DNA of 64,000 nucleotides from the NCBI RefSeq assembly GCF_900184945.1, contig NZ_FXYF01000001.1, forward strand, positions 62,001 to 126,000, in the 5' to 3' direction. A model generated the notes under the pieces. It made no database searches. It was not told where the DNA came from and saw only the letters and a program-made list of their open reading frames with translations. Positions 37,580 through 46,466 of this stretch are shown one piece after another. Within the stretch, counting starts at the first letter, position 1. Every line of letters starts with the position of its first letter. The position numbers and the translations under genes are program-made. The DNA comes from Antarctobacter aquimaris (GTDB lineage: Bacteria; Pseudomonadota; Alphaproteobacteria; Rhodobacterales; Rhodobacteraceae).

Positions 37580-38401
37580 ATGCACCAGACCATCAAGCCG
37601 GGCAATGTCGCGGTGATCACCGGCGGCGCCTCGGGCATCGGGCACGAGATGGCGCGGCGGTTGGCGGCCGAGGGGATGCGGGTCTGCATCGCCGATCTGC
37701 CGGGCGAGACGCTGGAACGGGCCGTAATGGATACAGGTGCGGCGCTGGGGGTGGCGACGGACGTGTCCGACACCGACCAGCTGCACCGCCTGAAACGCGA
37801 GGTCACGGAGATGCTTGGCCCCGTCGATCTGCTGATGAACAACGCCGGGATCCAGCCCGGCAGCTCGATCTTCGACACCGAGGGCACCTGGGAGCGGGTC
37901 ATCGCCGTCAATCTCTGGGGGGTGGTGCGCGCCTCGCAGATCTTTGCGCCCGACATGGCGGCCTCCGGGCGGCCCGGGCTGATCGTCAACACCGGGTCCA
38001 AGCAGGGCATCACCACGCCGCCGGGCGATCCGGCCTACAACGTGTCCAAGACCGGGGTAAAGGCCTTTACCGAGGCCTTGCAGCACGAACTGCGCAGCAT
38101 CGACGGCTGCCGGACCGAGGCGCGGCTGTTCATTCCCGGCTGGGTGCACACACCGCTGACCGCGCGCGGGCGCAGCGAGAAACCGGAAGGCGCCTGGACG
38201 CCGGAACAGGTGGTGGATTACCTGCTGACCGCCCTTGGACGCGACGATTTCTACATCCTGTGTCCCGACAACGACGTCGACCGGGCGACCGACGCCAAGC
38301 GCATTCTCTGGGCCGCGCAGGACATCACCGAGAACCGCGCGCCGCTGTCGCGCTGGCATCCGGACTATGCCAAGGCCTTTGCCGAATGGCTGAAGTCCTG
38401 A
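37580..38401 (+). CDS. Short-chain dehydrogenase/reductase (classical SDR)
   Basis: NAD(P)-dependent oxidoreductase of 273 residues with the full classical SDR motif set: TGGASGIG at 14-21, NNAGI, a catalytic Ser in NTGSKQG, and Y153-N-V-S-K157. The C-terminal portion is longer than in the simplest SDRs and ends with a YAKAFAEWLKS helix. The substrate is unknown. Convergent with hemF (4 bp between stops). Confidence 0.85.
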   Translation: MHQTIKPGNVAVITGGASGIGHEMARRLAAEGMRVCIADLPGETLERAVMDTGAALGVATDVSDTDQLHRLKREVTEMLGPVDLLMNNAGIQPGSSIFDTEGTWERVIAVNLWGVVRASQIFAPDMAASGRPGLIVNTGSKQGITTPPGDPAYNVSKTGVKAFTEALQHELRSIDGCRTEARLFIPGWVHTPLTARGRSEKPEGAWTPEQVVDYLLTALGRDDFYILCPDNDVDRATDAKRILWAAQDITENRAPLSRWHPDYAKAFAEWLKS

Positions 38402-38405
38402 CCGC

Positions 38406-39305
38406 TCAGACCCATTTCGCCAGCGGCGGCAGGCTCATCAGCACCGCGTTGGCATCGTGCCCGGTGGCCAGGCCGAACTTTGTCCCCCGGTCGTAGACCA
38501 GGTTGTATTCGGCATAGAGACCGCGGTGCACCAGTTGCGCGTCCTTCTCGGCCGGGCCGAAGGGCATCACACGCCGCTTTTCCACCAGTGGCACGAAGGC
38601 CGGCAGGAAGGCGCGGCCGATGTCCTGGGTCAGGGCAAAGTCAGCCTCCCAGTCGCCGCTGTTGCGGTCATCCATGAAGATGCCGCCGACGCCGCGCGCC
38701 CGGTTGCGGTGCGGGATGTAGAAATACTCGTCCGCCCAGGCCTTCAACTCGGGGTAGAGGGTCTCACCATGCGGATCGAGCTGCGATTTCTGCGTCGCGT
38801 GGAAATGCGCGGTGTCCGCGTCGTACTCCAGGCAGGGGTTCAGGTCCGAGCCGCCGCCGAACCACCAGGCCCCCGGGGTCCAGAACATCCGCGTGTTCAT
38901 GTGCACCGCCGGGCAATGCGGGTTCTGCATGTGCGCCACGAGGCTGATGCCCGAGGCCCAGAAGCGTGGGGCGCTGTCCATTCCGGGCACACCGCGCGCG
39001 GCCATCGCCTTTTGCGCTGCGGCGCCCAGCGTGCCGTAGACGGTCGAGACGTTCACGCCGACCTTTTCGAACACCCGTCCGCCGCGCATCACGCTCATCA
39101 GCCCGCCGCCCGCATCAGAGCCGTCGTCCGAGGCGCGCTTCGTCTCGGTCACCTCAAAGCGGCCGGGCGCGGCCTCGGCAAAGGGGCCCTGCGCATGGCT
39201 GTCCTCCAGCCCTTCGAAGGCGGCGACGATCTCGTCGCGCAGGGCGCGGAACCAGGCGCTGGCCCGGGTCTTTTCGGCGTCCATCGTCTGCTGCTGTCCG
39301 TCCAT
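38406..39305 (-). CDS. hemF: Oxygen-dependent coproporphyrinogen III oxidase
   Basis: Converts coproporphyrinogen III to protoporphyrinogen IX with O2, supplying heme and bacteriochlorophyll. From the ATG at 39305 (GAGGAG nearby), the product has 299 residues and the family signature region WFGGGSDLNPCLEYDADTAHFH and HRNRARGVGGIFMDD. The longer frame upstream is rejected. A TGT-N12-ACA palindrome lies 26 bp before the start, which suggests PpsR control in step with the photosynthesis genes. Confidence 0.95.
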   Translation of the reverse strand: MDGQQQTMDAEKTRASAWFRALRDEIVAAFEGLEDSHAQGPFAEAAPGRFEVTETKRASDDGSDAGGGLMSVMRGGRVFEKVGVNVSTVYGTLGAAAQKAMAARGVPGMDSAPRFWASGISLVAHMQNPHCPAVHMNTRMFWTPGAWWFGGGSDLNPCLEYDADTAHFHATQKSQLDPHGETLYPELKAWADEYFYIPHRNRARGVGGIFMDDRNSGDWEADFALTQDIGRAFLPAFVPLVEKRRVMPFGPAEKDAQLVHRGLYAEYNLVYDRGTKFGLATGHDANAVLMSLPPLAKWV

Positions 39306-39330
39306 GATCCCCTCTCCTCTGCCGCCAATC

Positions 39331-39348
39331 TGTCCAGTCCGGTTGACA
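39331..39348 (-). promoter_or_regulatory. PpsR/CrtJ-like box upstream of hemF
   Basis: TGT (39331-39333), 12 bases, ACA (39346-39348), in the 90-bp gap upstream of hemF. The motif is the same form as the bchC and crtE/crtD boxes. One such match is expected by chance about every 4 kb, so position in the promoter of a tetrapyrrole gene is the main support. No convincing -10/-35 pair was found. Confidence 0.42.
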
Positions 39349-39396
39349 CTCAGGCACAAGAACGGCAGGCGCGCAAGGCCCCTGCCGTGGCTTGCG

Positions 39397-40197
39397 TCAA
39401 TGCGCCGGGGCGGCCGCCGGGTCCAGCAGGGTGCGCCCGCCGTCGACCGTCATGACCTGCCCGGTGACAAACCCCGCCCCGTCGCTGGCCAGGAACTGCA
39501 CCGCCTCGGCCAGCTCGCCCGGCGCGGCGATGCGGCCCAGCGGGGTGTGGTGTTCGATTTCCGAGCGGTAGTCGCGGTTTTCCTTGAGGCTGTCCGCCAG
39601 ACTGGCCGACATCACCGATCCAAAGGCCACCGCGTTCACCCGGATGCGGTGCGGCGCCAGCGCGACCGCCATCGACCGGGTCATCTGGTCCAGCGCGGCA
39701 CAGGACACCGAGTAGCCCAGCAGGTCGGGATGGGTGCGGCGCGCGGCGATGGACGACAGGTTGATGATCGCGCCGACCTGGCCTTCGGCCTGGTCCTCGG
39801 CCTGCTTGATCATCCGCCGCGCCGCCAGTTGCGACATGCGGTAGGCGGTCGTCAGGTTCTGCGACAGCAGCTGTTCGACCGAGTCGTCCTCCAGGTCCAG
39901 CGGGTCCGTGGTCAGCAGCTGGCGCGAGCCATTGACCAGGATATCGACCCGGTCAAAGGCATCCAGCGTGGCCGAGATCAGGTTGGCCATGGTCAGCCGT
40001 TCGCGCAGATCGCCGGCAAAGTAGCGCAGCGTGCTTTCGTCGGAGGTGTCGCCGCATTCCTTGACCAGCTTGGGTTCGTCCATGTCGGCCAGCATGACAT
40101 TGGCGCCCTTGTTGGCGAAATGCCGGGCGATGGCGAGACCCACGCCATTGGCGGCGCCCGTGACGATGGCCGTCTTGCCTTCGATGGAAAAGCTCAT
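39397..40197 (-). CDS. SDR-family protein lacking the catalytic lysine
   Basis: Rossmann-fold protein of 266 residues with TGAANGVG as the cofactor motif and a C-terminal GRIAAPGELAEAVQFLAS stretch of 3-oxoacyl-ACP-reductase-like SDRs. The catalytic tetrad is altered: Y162-S-V-S-C166 replaces YxxxK, and the NNAG motif is replaced by VNGSRQLL. The codon at 166 reads TGT with intact surroundings, so it is not a frameshift. Such proteins may be inactive or scaffolding, or use another mechanism. Upstream gene in its direction is the RsmC-like methyltransferase. Confidence 0.82.
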   Translation of the reverse strand: MSFSIEGKTAIVTGAANGVGLAIARHFANKGANVMLADMDEPKLVKECGDTSDESTLRYFAGDLRERLTMANLISATLDAFDRVDILVNGSRQLLTTDPLDLEDDSVEQLLSQNLTTAYRMSQLAARRMIKQAEDQAEGQVGAIINLSSIAARRTHPDLLGYSVSCAALDQMTRSMAVALAPHRIRVNAVAFGSVMSASLADSLKENRDYRSEIEHHTPLGRIAAPGELAEAVQFLASDGAGFVTGQVMTVDGGRTLLDPAAAPAH

Positions 40198-40236
40198 GTG
40201 AGACCTCTTGGCGGTGTCGGCGCAGCCTAGCGCCTC

Positions 40237-41220
40237 TCAGCGCCGGTGACGAGTTGGACGTGCGGCGTGCAGGATCTTGAACCGCGAATCGCCCCCCGCC
40301 TCGGTCAGCTGGCGAAAGCTGTCGGTCAGCGCGGATTCGTAGGGCAGGTGGCGGTTGGCGACCAGCCAGAGCTGGCCGTGCGGGGCAAGGACGCGGGCGG
40401 CGGCGGCGATGAAGGCGCGGCCGATCTGCGGATCGGCCTTGCGCCCGGCGTGGAACGGCGGATTCATCACCACCCCGTCCAGCGCGGCGGGCGGAGTCCA
40501 GTCGGTGGCGTCCGCCCAGTGAAAGACGGCGCGCGGGTCGGTGACGTTGCGGCGCGCGCAGTCCAGCGCGGTGTCGTCGGCCTCGACCAGGTGCAGCTGC
40601 GTCACGCCCTCGCGGCGCAGCACCTCGCGCCCCAGCCAGCCCCAGCCGGCGCCAAGGTCGGCAAAGCGGCCCTTCAGCGAAACCGGCAGCGCCGCGGCCA
40701 GCGCCTGCGACGCCGGGTCCGGCGCATCGGCCGAAAAGACGCCCGGCGCGGTCACGTCGCCCGATGCCAGCGTGGAGGGTTCGCGCCGCCAGTCGGACAG
40801 GTCGGCCCCGCCGGCGAACCAGAACACCTTGCCATGCGCCTTGGACACCTGCCCGTCCAGAGTCACGCGCCCGCGCAGGGCCTTGAGCAGGCTGTCGACC
40901 CCGTCGGTCTTGGCCCCGTCGACCACCACCAGTCCGGCCTGCACGCTGGCCCGGGCGATGCGGTCCTCGGCCAGGTCGCGGGCGCGGGGCAGCGTGACGA
41001 TGGCGGCGGCATAGGCGCCGTCCAGCACCGTCTTCACGGCCAGGCCGCGGCGGTCCCAGGTCGCGTGGTCGGGATAGAAGGTCTGGATGACCTCGCAGCG
41101 CGCCGGGTCAAGCCCGCCGAGGTCCATGTCCCCGGGCGCGCCGACCAGCGCAATGCAACCCTCTGCGGGCAGCATCAGACCCCCGGCGGTCAGAGCGTGG
41201 TTCAGGCGGTCCTGGGACAT
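40237..41220 (-). CDS. RsmC-like class I methyltransferase
   Basis: The 327-residue product has a degenerate N-terminal methyltransferase-like half and a C-terminal SAM-binding domain with FADLGAGWGWLGREVL (motif I) and the NPPFHAG motif, as in RsmC (16S rRNA G1207 N2-methyltransferase) and RlmG. The two-domain layout and NPPFH support rRNA small- or large-subunit guanine methylation; RsmC is the best guess. It lies 21 bp downstream of clpS on the same strand. Confidence 0.85.
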   Translation of the reverse strand: MSQDRLNHALTAGGLMLPAEGCIALVGAPGDMDLGGLDPARCEVIQTFYPDHATWDRRGLAVKTVLDGAYAAAIVTLPRARDLAEDRIARASVQAGLVVVDGAKTDGVDSLLKALRGRVTLDGQVSKAHGKVFWFAGGADLSDWRREPSTLASGDVTAPGVFSADAPDPASQALAAALPVSLKGRFADLGAGWGWLGREVLRREGVTQLHLVEADDTALDCARRNVTDPRAVFHWADATDWTPPAALDGVVMNPPFHAGRKADPQIGRAFIAAAARVLAPHGQLWLVANRHLPYESALTDSFRQLTEAGGDSRFKILHAARPTRHRR

Positions 41221-41241
41221 CGGGCGGAAGGGCGCGCGCGC

Positions 41242-41565
41242 CTATTCCTTCTCCATCGTGCATTGCAGCGGGTGCTGGTGGCGGCGGGCAAAGTCCATCA
41301 CCTGGCCCACCTTTGTCTCGGCGATCTCGTGGCTGAACACGCCGACCACGGCGACCCCCTTCTTGTGGACGGTCAGCATGACCTCGAAGGCCTGCGCGTG
41401 GCTCATGCCGAAAAACCGTTCCAGCACGTGCACGACGAACTCCATCGGCGTGTAGTCATCGTTCAGCAGCAGGACCTTGTAGAGCGGGGGGCGCTTGGTC
41501 TTCGGCTTGGTCTGCACCGCGATGCCGGTTTCGCCACGCCCGTCCTTGGGCGGCGTGTCGGTCAT
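41242..41565 (-). CDS. clpS: ATP-dependent Clp protease adaptor ClpS
   Basis: Delivers N-degron substrates to ClpAP. The product, about 107 residues from the ATG at 41565, has the core motifs [25 protein letters not shown] and [19 protein letters not shown]. Several in-frame ATGs lie upstream (41592, 41622, 41631) without a clear ribosome-binding site; the shorter form matches the usual length. clpA is not adjacent. It diverges from the HAD gene and leads into the RsmC-like gene. Confidence 0.92.
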   Translation of the reverse strand: MTDTPPKDGRGETGIAVQTKPKTKRPPLYKVLLLNDDYTPMEFVVHVLERFFGMSHAQAFEVMLTVHKKGVAVVGVFSHEIAETKVGQVMDFARRHQHPLQCTMEKE

Positions 41566-41685
41566 CGTCCATGTGAAGAGAGCGTCCGTCATCGAGGCTT
41601 TCGCGCATTGGGTTTCAGGCATTGGCAGCATTATATAGGCTCACGGTCCCTGCCGAAAAGGGACGATTGGGGGGCTGCATACAGG

Positions 41686-42384
41686 ATGACCGGAAATCTT
41701 CAAACCATCGGTTTCGACGCGGACGACACCCTGTGGCACAACGAACGCTTTTTTGTCCTGACACAAGAGCGATTTACCGACCTTCTGCGCGACCATGCGA
41801 ACCGCGACCACCTCTCCGAACGGCTGTTCGCGGCCGAGCGGCGCAACATCGGGCACTACGGCTTTGGCGTAAAGGGCTTTGTCCTGTCGATGATCGAAAC
41901 CGCCATCGAGGTGACAGAGGGCCGGGTGCCGGCCCCGGTCATCGCCGAGCTGATCGCGGCGGGGCGGGACATGCTGGCCCACCCGATCGAACTGCTGCCC
42001 CATGCGCGCGCGGCGGTCGAGGCCGCCGCCGACCGGCACCGCGTCGTCCTGATCACCAAGGGCGACCTGCTGCACCAGGAACGCAAGCTGGCGCAGTCCG
42101 GGCTGGGCGAGCTGTTCCACGCGGTCGAGATCGTGTCCGACAAGACGCCCCTCACCTACGGGCGGATCTTCGGCGCCTTTCCCGGGGGGGCCGAGGCGGC
42201 GATGATGATCGGCAACTCGATGAAGTCCGACGTCGTGCCCGCCATCGAGGTCGGCGCCTGGGGCGTGCACGTGCCGCAGGATCTGGCCTGGGCGCTGGAA
42301 CACGCCGAGACCCCGGACGCGCCGCGATTCCGCGAGCTGGCGGACCTTGGCGACCTGCCCGGTCTGATCGCCGACATCGGCTGA
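41686..42384 (+). CDS. HAD-superfamily hydrolase (YjjG/phosphoglycolate-phosphatase-like)
   Basis: Cytoplasmic phosphatase-like protein of 232 residues with all HAD motifs: D11-A-D-D-T in IGFDADDTLWHN, the Thr motif in VVLITKGDLLHQ, the Lys region, and GNSMKSDVVPA. A helical cap is inserted after motif I. Substrate unknown. The longer frame upstream overlaps the clpS promoter region and is not supported. Confidence 0.85.
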   Translation: MTGNLQTIGFDADDTLWHNERFFVLTQERFTDLLRDHANRDHLSERLFAAERRNIGHYGFGVKGFVLSMIETAIEVTEGRVPAPVIAELIAAGRDMLAHPIELLPHARAAVEAAADRHRVVLITKGDLLHQERKLAQSGLGELFHAVEIVSDKTPLTYGRIFGAFPGGAEAAMMIGNSMKSDVVPAIEVGAWGVHVPQDLAWALEHAETPDAPRFRELADLGDLPGLIADIG

Positions 42385-42650
42385 TTTCGGCGCCCGGATT
42401 CGCCACAATTCGGCCACAATCCGCCTTGTTCCCGCCACATTGGCCGGTCTAGGGGCCCGTTTTGGCCGAACCCCAAGATGTTGCGCGAAATTCTCCACAA
42501 AAACCATTGCATTTCAGTAGATTGGAGGCTTCTCCTGATCCTTTGATCATGTTAGCATTGTATTAACCACGGCGCGCGAACAATGGTGCCGGGACAAGGC
42601 AGTACCCTAACCGAAAAATCGGGGGGAATGAGGCAGAAAGGCAGTGTATC
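42385..42650. other. 266-bp intergenic region before the D,D-carboxypeptidase
   Basis: AT-richer than its surroundings. It contains three CCACAAT/CCACATT units (42402-42462) and a TTCTCCACAA segment similar to a DnaA box, then GTATTAACC near 42560. I see no gene or strong terminator. It presumably holds the promoter of the carboxypeptidase gene. Confidence 0.5.
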
Positions 42651-44204
42651 GTGACGGGACGTCGCAGGCAGTCGGGCCGTTTGGGCCTGTATCTCTTCAT
42701 GTTCATCTGGCTGGTGGTGTTCTTGCCGCTCAGCGTGTCCGCCGCTCCGCAGGCCGAGCTGGTGATGGACGCGCGCAACGGCAAGGTGATCCATTCCGAC
42801 AACGCCGACACCCGGCTGCATCCGGCCTCGCTGACCAAGATGATGACGCTCTACATCGCCTTCGAGGCGGTGCAGAACGGCGAGATCAGCATGGATTCGC
42901 TGGTCACGATCTCGGCCAAGGCCGCGAACGAGGAACCCTCGCGGCTGGGCCTGAAGCCGGGCCAGAAAATCGCGCTGCGCTACCTGGTGCGCGCGGCGGC
43001 GGTCAAATCGGCCAATGACGCGGCCACCGCCATCGGCGAGGCGATCGAGGGATCGGAGGCGGCCTTTGCCCGCCGGATGAACCGCACCGCCAAGGCGATG
43101 GGCATGACCCGCACCACCTTCAAGAACGCGCATGGCCTCACCGAAGAGGGCCACCTGTCCACCGCCCGCGACATGACCATCCTGGGCTGGCACCTGATCT
43201 ACGACTACCCGCAGTACTACAACCTGTTCTCGCGCAAGACGGCGGATGCCGGGGTGCGCACGGTCAACCACACCAATTCGCGGCTGCTGTCGTCCTACCA
43301 GGGCGCGGACGGCATCAAGACCGGCTACACCCGCGCGGCGGGCTTCAACCTTGTCGCCTCGGCCGAGCGCGGCGGCGAACGGGTCATCGCCACGGTGTTC
43401 GGCGGCCGGTCCGGCGCGGCGCGCAACGCCCGCGTGGCGGAACTCCTGGACCTCGGGTTCAGGGAATCGCCGTCCTGGGTGAGCGCCCGCAAGCCCAAGG
43501 CGCCGCCCTACATGGGCAAGGGTCCGGGCGCGGTCGATGTCCTGGTGGCCAGCACGTCGGACCCGATGCCGGGCACGCGGGCCAAGTCGATTCGCGTCGC
43601 CTCGGGTGCGGTCACGCGCAGCCTGCGCCCGGTCGCCCGCCCGAATTCCACCGCCGATCCGGCGCTGGTCGCGCCGATCGTGGCCTCGGTCAGCGACGAC
43701 ATCGTCAGGGAATTGCAGGAGGTGGCGCAGATCTCGGATACCGCGGCGGCCTCGCTGGTGCCAAAGGCGGCGCCGGACCCGGCGCCCGCTGCGGCTCCGG
43801 CGCCCGTCAGGATCGCGGCCGCGGTGCCCGAAGCGCCGGCCGCCCCTGCCGTTTCGGCCAAGCCGGTCATCCGGCCCGCCGCCATTGCCGAAGCCACCAT
43901 CGCCTTCAAGGACACGCCCAGCCCCGCGCGCGAGGCCGAGGTGGTGACGCGGCTGTCGACCTCGGGCGGCAAGCATTGGGGCATCAACATCGGCCGCTTC
44001 CCGTCCGAATACGCCGCGCAGAAAGCCCTGCTGAAGGTCGCGCTGGCCGAGGATGCCACGCTGAACGGCGCCAACCGCAAGATCGTCAAGAGCAAGAGCG
44101 GCTTTGACGCCACCTTCATGGGCATGAACCGCGACAGCGCCGAACTGGCCTGCCGCCGGTTGCAGGCGCGTCAGATCAACTGCTTCATGGTCGGGCCGGG
44201 CTGA
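42651..44204 (+). CDS. D-alanyl-D-alanine carboxypeptidase with C-terminal SPOR domain
   Basis: Low-molecular-weight PBP of the S11 family, trimming the terminal D-Ala of peptidoglycan stems in the periplasm. Translation starts at GTG 42651. Signal peptide about 1-31 (cleavage after VSA-AP), catalytic S60-L-T-K63, S120-A-N122 and K223-T-G225, then a Pro/Ala-rich linker (about 330-430) and a SPOR-like domain (about 440-515: GINIGRFPSEYAAQKALLK ... ELACRRLQARQINCFMV). The SPOR domain should bind denuded glycan at the division septum. At 517 residues it is longer than E. coli DacA/C because of this tail. Confidence 0.92.
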   Translation: MTGRRRQSGRLGLYLFMFIWLVVFLPLSVSAAPQAELVMDARNGKVIHSDNADTRLHPASLTKMMTLYIAFEAVQNGEISMDSLVTISAKAANEEPSRLGLKPGQKIALRYLVRAAAVKSANDAATAIGEAIEGSEAAFARRMNRTAKAMGMTRTTFKNAHGLTEEGHLSTARDMTILGWHLIYDYPQYYNLFSRKTADAGVRTVNHTNSRLLSSYQGADGIKTGYTRAAGFNLVASAERGGERVIATVFGGRSGAARNARVAELLDLGFRESPSWVSARKPKAPPYMGKGPGAVDVLVASTSDPMPGTRAKSIRVASGAVTRSLRPVARPNSTADPALVAPIVASVSDDIVRELQEVAQISDTAAASLVPKAAPDPAPAAAPAPVRIAAAVPEAPAAPAVSAKPVIRPAAIAEATIAFKDTPSPAREAEVVTRLSTSGGKHWGINIGRFPSEYAAQKALLKVALAEDATLNGANRKIVKSKSGFDATFMGMNRDSAELACRRLQARQINCFMVGPG

Positions 44205-44232
44205 CCCGGCCCTGACCCTGCCGCCCGGCGCC

Positions 44233-45978
44233 TCAGCGCCTGAGCGCGGCGAACATCAGGTCCAGCACGCTCAGCACCCGTTCGACCCGGCTTTGATCGC
44301 CCAGCAGGTCGATCACCAGCGAACGGATCTCGTCATCGGTGCGCAGGTGCCTGGTCTGGGCGTTCGACAGCACGCCGATCAGGTCGTTCGACGGGCAGAC
44401 CCCCTCGCGGTAGACAAAGGCGGTGGTCGCCCCCGCCGCACTCGGCTGCAACCCGCAGCGGTTCTGCGGCGGCACGTCCTGCCAGAACAGCGTCATCATG
44501 TCGACCAGCGCCGAACTGTCGTTCGAAAAGTAGTTGTGCGCCAGCATGTCGTCGCCCAGCGAGGACATGTCGATGCTGTCAAAGCTGTCGCTGACCAGCA
44601 GGATGTCACCCCCCAGCCCGGCGCGCGGCGCCGATCCGTGCAGCTTTTGCGAGGACACCAGCGCCCAGTCGTTCGACGAGGCGTACAGCGTCATGCGGCG
44701 CGCCAGCGGCGCAAAGGTCCGGGCCATGGCGGCGAACAGCTCGGCGTCCACGTCCGGCGCGGCGAACATCACCTGGTCCAGGATCGGCGCGTCGCCGGGC
44801 CGTGCATCCCGCTTCAGCGCCAGGATCTCCAGCGCGTCGGTCAGCGCCTGGTTGCCCATGGAATGCGCCACCACGTTGATCGACTGCGCGCCCGAGCGCA
44901 GCACGAGGTCCTCGATGAACCGCGCCAGCCGGCGACCCGACAGCCGCACCACGGCGGCGTCGGCGTTGTAGCCCACGGTGCTGTCGCGCGACGGCCAGGA
45001 GAACAGCACCGGCACGGTGCCGTTGCCCATGTCGTGCACGATCTGCGCGGCGCGCTGCGAGGCGTATTCGAAGCTGTGGTTGTAGCCGTGGATATACAGC
45101 AGCAGGTCGCGCCCCGGATCGTCGGCGAACTCGCCCTGCAAGCGGCCGAAATAGGTCTCCGGGTCCATCGGTTCGACCGATTTCAGCAGGACGTGCTTGG
45201 ATTCGCTGGCGCGGAACTCCAGCCGCCAGATCGACGGCTGCTCGACCCGCCCGGCGACGTGGGTGTTGGGAATCGTGACGGTCGCGACGCCCAGTTCCAG
45301 CCGCGCGCCCCGGTCGCTGCCGTAAAAGCGCGCGGGATGCGTGGCGCCGGTGCGGGCGCGGTCGGTGGCGTAATAGACCTCGACCGCGTGAAAGCCTTCT
45401 CCGGCCGGCACGGCAAGCGTCTCAAAGGCCGTCGCGCCCAGCGCCGAGGCCGCCGCCTGCGCGGTCTCGGCGGCCTCTGTGTCGCCCATCTTGGTGGCCA
45501 GGCGGGCAAGCTCGGCGTAGAGGTCGCGCAGCGTGTCGTCGTCGCGCCCGGTCTCCGTCTCGGCGGTGATGGCGGCCTCGATCATGGTGCGGGCCGAGGT
45601 CAGCGCGCCCTGCGCCTCGTAGATCTCGGCGGCCTTGAGGAAGGCCGGCACCGGGTCTTCGCCCAGCTCGGCGCGGGCAAAGGCGCGGGTGCGGGCCAGA
45701 TCGGCCCAGGCGTCGCTGGCCTGCACGTAGCCCAGCGCCTCCAGCAGGTCGGCGCGCATCTGCATCAGGTCGGTCAGGATGCGCATTTCGGGCGGGGTGC
45801 CCAGCACGCGCGGATCGCGCAGCGCGATGTCGACCTGTTGCAGCGCCTGGAACGGATCACTCGCGGCCAGCGTGTCCAGCGCGATGACACGGCTGATGTC
45901 CTGCGCCTGCCCGGCCTGGGGCAGCGCGGTCAGGGCCATGCCGATGACCATGACCAGGGATCGGTGAATGATCGTCAT
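44233..45978 (-). CDS. Exported alpha/beta hydrolase (DUF900) with N-terminal helical repeats
   Basis: The 581-residue product has a signal peptide (cleavage near GQA-QD), an Ala/Leu-rich TPR-like helical region (about 30-190), and a DUF900-type alpha/beta hydrolase domain with LLLYIHGYNHSFEYASQRAAQI, FSWPS, and the nucleophile elbow VVAHSMGNQAL. C-terminal part carries a Cys pair. Probably a secreted or periplasmic esterase of unknown substrate. GAGGA five bases before the ATG supports the start. Convergent with the carboxypeptidase gene. Confidence 0.83.
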   Translation of the reverse strand: MTIIHRSLVMVIGMALTALPQAGQAQDISRVIALDTLAASDPFQALQQVDIALRDPRVLGTPPEMRILTDLMQMRADLLEALGYVQASDAWADLARTRAFARAELGEDPVPAFLKAAEIYEAQGALTSARTMIEAAITAETETGRDDDTLRDLYAELARLATKMGDTEAAETAQAAASALGATAFETLAVPAGEGFHAVEVYYATDRARTGATHPARFYGSDRGARLELGVATVTIPNTHVAGRVEQPSIWRLEFRASESKHVLLKSVEPMDPETYFGRLQGEFADDPGRDLLLYIHGYNHSFEYASQRAAQIVHDMGNGTVPVLFSWPSRDSTVGYNADAAVVRLSGRRLARFIEDLVLRSGAQSINVVAHSMGNQALTDALEILALKRDARPGDAPILDQVMFAAPDVDAELFAAMARTFAPLARRMTLYASSNDWALVSSQKLHGSAPRAGLGGDILLVSDSFDSIDMSSLGDDMLAHNYFSNDSSALVDMMTLFWQDVPPQNRCGLQPSAAGATTAFVYREGVCPSNDLIGVLSNAQTRHLRTDDEIRSLVIDLLGDQSRVERVLSVLDLMFAALRR

Positions 45979-46087
45979 GGAATCCTCGCTTCAAACACTT
46001 TTTCAACTGTCTGATTATGCGCGCTCCCACGGCGCGGGCAAGGTGGGGTATTCCGGGGGATGACAGGCGCGGCGTTGCGCCCCATGC

Positions 46088-46120
46088 AAAACGACCCCCG
46101 AGGCCGGGCCGCGGGGGTCG
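46088..46120 (-). terminator. Rho-independent terminator of rpsU
   Basis: On the minus strand CGACCCCCG pairs with CGGGGGTCG (46092-46100 with 46112-46120) and is followed by TTTTG. It lies 26 bp after the rpsU stop. Confidence 0.85.
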
Positions 46121-46145
46121 CATGTCTCGCTGTGCGTTCGGTTGC

Positions 46146-46352
46146 TTACAGCATGCCTTCGCGCTGGGCCTTCTTGCGCGCCAGCTTGCGGGCGCGGCGA
46201 ATCGCCTCGGCCTTTTCGCGGGCTTTCTTCTCGGACGGTTTCTCGAAATGCTGCTTGAGCTTCATTTCACGGAACACGCCTTCGCGCTGCAGCTTTTTCT
46301 TCAGGGCACGAAGCGCCTGATCGACGTTGTTGTCGCGAACACTAACCTGCAT
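46146..46352 (-). CDS. rpsU: 30S ribosomal protein bS21
   Basis: The 68-residue basic product [20 protein letters not shown]... matches bS21 in its N-terminal [21 protein letters not shown] pattern and Lys/Arg-rich helical tail. Length is normal for the lineage. AAAGGTGGTG precedes the ATG. It is followed by a strong terminator and is transcribed alone. Confidence 0.96.
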   Translation of the reverse strand: MQVSVRDNNVDQALRALKKKLQREGVFREMKLKQHFEKPSEKKAREKAEAIRRARKLARKKAQREGML

Positions 46353-46466
46353 GTGGTTTTCACCACCTTTCTAAGTTTGAGTTGCAAGGAAGTTTGCAGG
46401 AAGTGGCCCTATAGCAAGGGTCGGACTATTTGTCTAGGCTGTTGCCAGACCGAAAGGACCCCCCCG

